Shown one piece after another: positions 34,501-40,500 of a DNA stretch of 43,220 bases; position 1 is the stretch's first letter, and each line of letters opens with the position of its first letter. The position numbers and the translations under genes are program-made. Under the pieces are notes generated by a model that saw only the letters and a program-made list of their open reading frames with translations, was not told the DNA's origin and made no database searches. Source of the DNA: Gyrodactylus bullatarudis (lineage: Eukaryota; Platyhelminthes; Monogenea; Gyrodactylidea; Gyrodactylidae). The stretch is taken from contig SSNU01000085.1 of NCBI GenBank assembly GCA_012064415.1, forward strand, positions 1-43,220, read 5' to 3'.

Positions 34501-37500
34501 GTAGAGAGAAGAAAAATATGAAATAAATTGCTTCTCGTGTCATAGATACTCACATTTTCACGTCTAAATTTTTGCTTCAAAATAGTTTTAGTCTTTTTTT
34601 CTCAGAACAAAAATTTTACAAGACAAAAAAAATTAAAATGAATGAATAAAGGAATATTCCTTAGATTCCTATCAGATTTCTTTTTAATTCAGGAAGTAAC
34701 AAAGAAATCTACAAAAGTCCCTTCTACCCTTTTTTTCTGGAATACAAGGTAGTTATAGTTATTTAAAGTGGAATGAAAAAATTCTCAAATCTACAATTAT
34801 ATTTATTTTATATCGAAGGAATGATTTCTACACTCAATCAGATCAAAGGAATCTGAATTCAATCGCGAGAATCAGATTTACAAATGGAATCACAACCAAA
34901 TACAGTGGCGAATCTTGTATTCTCCCTAGCAAGATAAAATCAGAACATAAAACTTGTCCAAAAACGAATAAGCCAAAACAATAGTCATAAACTAGGAGAC
35001 ACAATATCATTGAATTTAATCTATAAGTGTAATTATAACAAACTTTGGAAGAAATTTTATTCCCGCCCTTCTTCATGGATACTTTTGACATGTTTAGAGG
35101 ATCGATTATTGACTTGAACAGCTGATCGAGATTCTCTATCATGGAAGAGTTATCCAATTTTGGAGGATTCGAATCAGAGTCATTTATATCTTTGGATATC
35201 AAATTTCCCGGAGATAAAATCAACCTTGGCATGGCTGGATGAATTTGTATTTGAGCCATTTTATCGAACAACCTCAAAGATTGTTTGTCTGAAAAATTAA
35301 AATTTTATCCTTTAAGAACTAGGTAGCTGGTAATAAATTATTACTAGAGCCTCAAAAATTATATTTCAAAATTAATAATAAGATCGAAAAATTTTGAAAA
35401 TAGTATTTTTCGGTTTTAAGGTATTATTTTAATTCACCAAAAAAGCTCGCATAAACAACTTACAAGTAAACCGAATAAAAACATGGAAGATCAATTAATG
35501 TAAAAACTAAAATAAAATATCACGAAAATTTCAAAACTATCATCTTGAGGGTTATTTTTGAGCCTAGCAAATTGTTTTTCTGAAAAATTAAATTTTTATT
35601 CTGCTAGAACTAAAGCTAGTTGATATGGAGATGTGAATTTACTATTTTCACAAAAAACTCGATATTTTTCTCTGGATTCACAGAAAAAAGGGATTTTTCG
35701 AATTTTAAATGAAATGAGCTAGTAAGTTGTTGATATTCAAAAAAAATTCAATCTGACCAAAATTAGGCCAATTTTTGGATTTTGAAAATGCACCCAAAAT
35801 TTTTATCGATTTCGATGATTCGAAGCAGTTAAGCACTGATATTTGGGATCAACATTAGACAAAGAGATAGGGAAGATCTTACTGTTTCCGAGAAAAAGTT
35901 AAACTTTAAGATTTTGGATAATTTGCCTTTGTGATAATCGAAAAATTCAAATGGTTCGATTTCCCCCAGTAATGACGAATTTCAGTGAGCCTCTGAAGGT
36001 GAATTCGAATTCTTTGTCTAATGTTGATCCCAAATATCAGCACATAACTGCTTCGAATCATCGAAATCGATAAAAATTTTGTGTTCAAAATTCGAAAAAG
36101 TATAAATTTGGTGCATTTTGGAAATCCAATTTTTCATACATTTTCAAAAACGAGTCATCATTAAATTTTTATCACTCCTCAATAAATCATTGTCTATTGT
36201 AAAGAAAATTAGTTCTTCTATCGGAAAAAAAAGCAAGAAAATAATATTATATTCTATAAAAAGAATTATGGCTTGAGAAAGTTCTCTGATCCGTATCCGA
36301 GTCACTAGGACTTGAAGAGTTAAGCATTAAAATTATTTCATAAACATTGTTTTAAGACAGAAATGTCACAAAAATCGTATATAGTGACAAAAAGTTCAAA
36401 AAACAGTGTCGATTTGGTTTTCATGTTTACCAGGGCAGAGTCTAACCCCATTCAATGCAGTACAGGATCCTCGATCAGAATCGAATTATATTCTTGATAA
36501 AATTCAAAACACTAAAAATATACTTTTGGTGAGAATAAACTTTTCCTTTAGTTAAAAATTTTGCTTTTGAGATGATTCAGGTTTTTACTTAGCCCTTGGT
36601 TACTTTAAATAACTCACCAGTCTCGTTCACTTCTTCATAATTCGAATTTGAATTGGCCACTGAGCTTATTAGAGAAGATCGTCCAGATCCTCTTCTCGAT
36701 AAGGATATTTTGCCTTTTTGAATGGAGCTAAAGTTTTCTGATACTGGAAAAGCCTTATATCCGCCCAAATCAACTAGGCGATAGGTTAGAGAATTTATTT
36801 CCCACTGTAAAAAATTTATATGAAATTATAACCTAAATGATTATATCTTAAAATCAATAATCTTGTTATTACATTGGTATTCCGATAACTGCCAAGAGGC
36901 ATCTGGCTATCAGTTTTAGTGTTTTTTTGACGACTGCTTCCTGGAAATCTCAATTTTTTATTTTTGTATCATCATACAAAGTTTATTATGAATAATAATA
37001 AACGTAAAATGGAGAAATCAATGGCATTTTGATTCTTAAAACAATTTACATAGACCTACAAAAGATGTGAATTTCCTAATTTTATTGAGGGAAATCTTAA
37101 ATTTCACTGTTTCTAGGAAAAAGAGTATCATGCCTGTGAAAAGGAATCATAGAAAATAAAATTTCTTACAAAACTTGACTCTCTACTGCAATTTGGAGTT
37201 GGATAAAAATCTTCTTGGAAAGGAATCACAGCAATTCTCAGAGTGTAAGATTTGTTATTGTCCATCTTTGGCACTGTACAGCTTATATCTAATGATTTTG
37301 CAGTTGCTTGCTTATCCTCTGGAATTTTAACACTAAAGGATTTGACCAATGTTTCTGTAGCTAACTGAATTTTAAAAAGTAATGATTTGATTTTCAATGC
37401 ATTTACAAGATTTTCAAGAAAAAGTAAATCTATTGAATGCTTGGACATACATTTTCGGTTTTTTTCTTTTCCGCTATCTCACAGGTTGGCTTCTTGCTGA

Positions 37501-40500
37501 GATCTTTTTCAATAACTTCAAGGTTGACAGCTTCCAAGGTTATTGATTTTTCAAACTTCAAATAATTGCCCGGTATGGAGAGATTAGTAGACGACGCTAA
37601 CGTTGATTCATAATCGGAATCGTAATTTTGATGACGAGGCTTTTTCTTTTTTATCGGTATCAGGGTGATTTTCTTCGAGAAAAATAGAAATAACGTTGGT
37701 AATTATGCCGTTTGGCTTTTTTAATCATCATCATCTAGATACTGAAGACTCTATTTGAAGTTTGAATTTCAAACCCGACACTAAACTTCGTAAAACACAA
37801 AAATATATTAATTACCAAATATCCATATGAAATCTAACTTGATGGAGATTGTCTTCATAAACCTAGATGTTAGAATTTGGATAAGCACGTGTAAATTCTA
37901 CAAGAGAGTCAAATAATATTCAACTCACAGTGGCAGATGTAGACGCGTTTCAGCCTTAGGACTCCTCAATAAATCATAGGATTCTTACCAGGCCTTCAAC
38001 GCTAGGCTAGAATCCCCGTTTATCTTTATCAAGTTAGATTTCATATGGATATAGTAATTACCAGTGACCACAATTAGCTAATGATTTAAAACACTGTAAT
38101 CTCTACATTTTTCAACATAAAAAAATGCCTTTTCAAATTTAGTATACAGTAAAGTTTAGCCATGAGATGACAAGCATGATTTTTCTATCAAAGGACCATA
38201 TTCTTATCAAAAACAATTACTGTATTATTTTATAGGGGTATTTGCAAAATTAGTGACTCGGACATTCTCGTTTGCAGTTATGGGGACAGTGGTAGGCCAT
38301 ATTACAATTTTGGTTACTTTTTTACATTGGATTTGAGGACCCCTAAAATTTAATTCACTTTTGGTTACGCTTTTATAATACAAAATTTAAAATACATTGC
38401 ATTTGAATACTGAATGATGTTTATTTTGAAATTATGGATAAAATCTGGTAAAATCTGTTTCATTACAGCCAGGACTAACCATGAATGCAATTATTAAATT
38501 CGAAAACAGGAAAAAAAGGACCATAAATGCAATATTTTAAATTTTGTATTATAAAAGCGTAACCGAAAGTGAATTAGTTTTTAGGGGTCCTCAAATCCAA
38601 TGTAAAAAAGTAACCAAAATAGTAATATGGCCTACCACTGTCCCCATAACTGCAAACGAGAATGTCCGAGTCACTAATTTTGCAAATACCCCTATTTTAA
38701 ATGAAAGTTTTAATACTTACCAATTCCGATAGGCGTAATGATATGGCGAATGGATTCTCGATTTCGATGTCGATAAAAAATAATTCTTCGCAGACCCAGT
38801 CAATTATTGGTCTATCTAGAAAATAAGAAGACTTTATAGAAGAAATTCATGTTCAAAAATAATTTTTATACCCTTTTAGTAATAAGTAGTTAAATTTTGG
38901 GTGATATGAAATCCAATTGATATATTCAATTCACCAACACTTGAAAAATGTAAATCTAATTCAAACTAACCTCTAGAAGAAAAGACAGTAAAGTTTGGCT
39001 GAGAGTAAGTTGAAATCTCATCAGAATAATAATCTTGAGCTGGCATCAATTGTTTTTCGATGGCAACAAAACCTTCCTTCTTGGCATGCTCAGATATTTT
39101 GGACGGTTCCAAGTATTTTGGCAAGGGAATCAAACAAATCTTTCTAGTATAATAATATAAATTATATTATATTAGATAACTTAAAATAATTTTGGTCTCA
39201 AATTTCAATACTTTATAACTGAGTTAAGTGTTCTTCGAGATTGGTTTTGAGCTGAGCTACCGATGACATAGGAAAATTGAGCAAAGTAAGAAGATGCCAG
39301 ATTGTCTACTAAATTTTCTTTCCACTAAACGCTGACTACAATAATAATTATCACTTTCATTGTACAAATTTCGAATAATTATAATTCAGATTTCTTACAT
39401 TAATTTCTCTGACCTGGTAACAGGGAGGAGCCAATTTTATAACTATTAAAATTTGGACCAATAAGGCCATCTTTTTCAAATTTGTTAAACCTGTATTTAT
39501 ATGGCATGTATCACACTGATGAGTATGCCCGAAATAGAGATCTTTATTTGTGAAACAATCTGGCATCTTCTTACTTTGCTCAATACTTTATAATAATTTT
39601 AATAGATAAAGTCATATTAAAGTCGGCAGAAAATTATGCTTTACAACTTACTTAATTTTAGGGATATTTCTAACTGGTAACTCTACGAGATCAACAAACT
39701 GCCATAGATAGTCGTACGGGACACTGCCGATTTCCGTATATTTCCCAATGAATCGATGATAGTGTTTCACCTCCGGATTCACCAAATACTCACTTGGAGC
39801 ATAGATTTTGCCTTCTTTAAGATATTTAATACTCGGCTGTTGAAATGAATTTTCTGAGAATGTGGTTGGGAACTGGTCAAGGGGTTTTACCCTAGCTAAC
39901 ATCATAAAATCCATGCGTATATCTTCAATCATTTGAGTGTCTAGGCAAAAACTCCATCCGTCCAATAGAGAAATGAGTATTCTAAAATTAAAATGTAACA
40001 AGATATTATGACTTTTATATTGACTAATACATATCTCGGTAAAACTTTAGTGATGATTAGGGACTAACCCAGCCATTTGAACACAGTCCAGCCAGGAAGC
40101 CTTGAGATCCTCAAAGCTTACCTTATTTTTCAGCTTTATATATTTGTATAGAGCATATAAGGCATCAACTTGTATAGATGACCAGCCGATAGAAGTCTGC
40201 AGTTTAAGTATGTTATCACGAAGGCCATGTGTTATTTCTGCTTGATAGTCACAGCAGTTACGAAGGCAGTTATCACGAATTTCATCACTAAATTAAAAAA
40301 ATATTTACTTAATCATACGATTCTCTTTCAAAATCAAAGTAATATCCAATGCAAATTGACTCCGTTTAATCATATTTTAGATTTAACTCAAAATTTTAAT
40401 TTTGAATCCATGATATCTAAGCCAACGAATATTATTATGATATTTGGTGTTTTTTGAAAATTCTATATTTTAACTTACTATGCTCGTTGTATGGGGTCTT

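Noticed and set aside
34843..35043. Hydrophobic, membrane-like tail after TRAPPC9 exon j
   Set aside because: Splicing at the GTTTGT donor restores family text directly in exon k; the tail is intron read-through.
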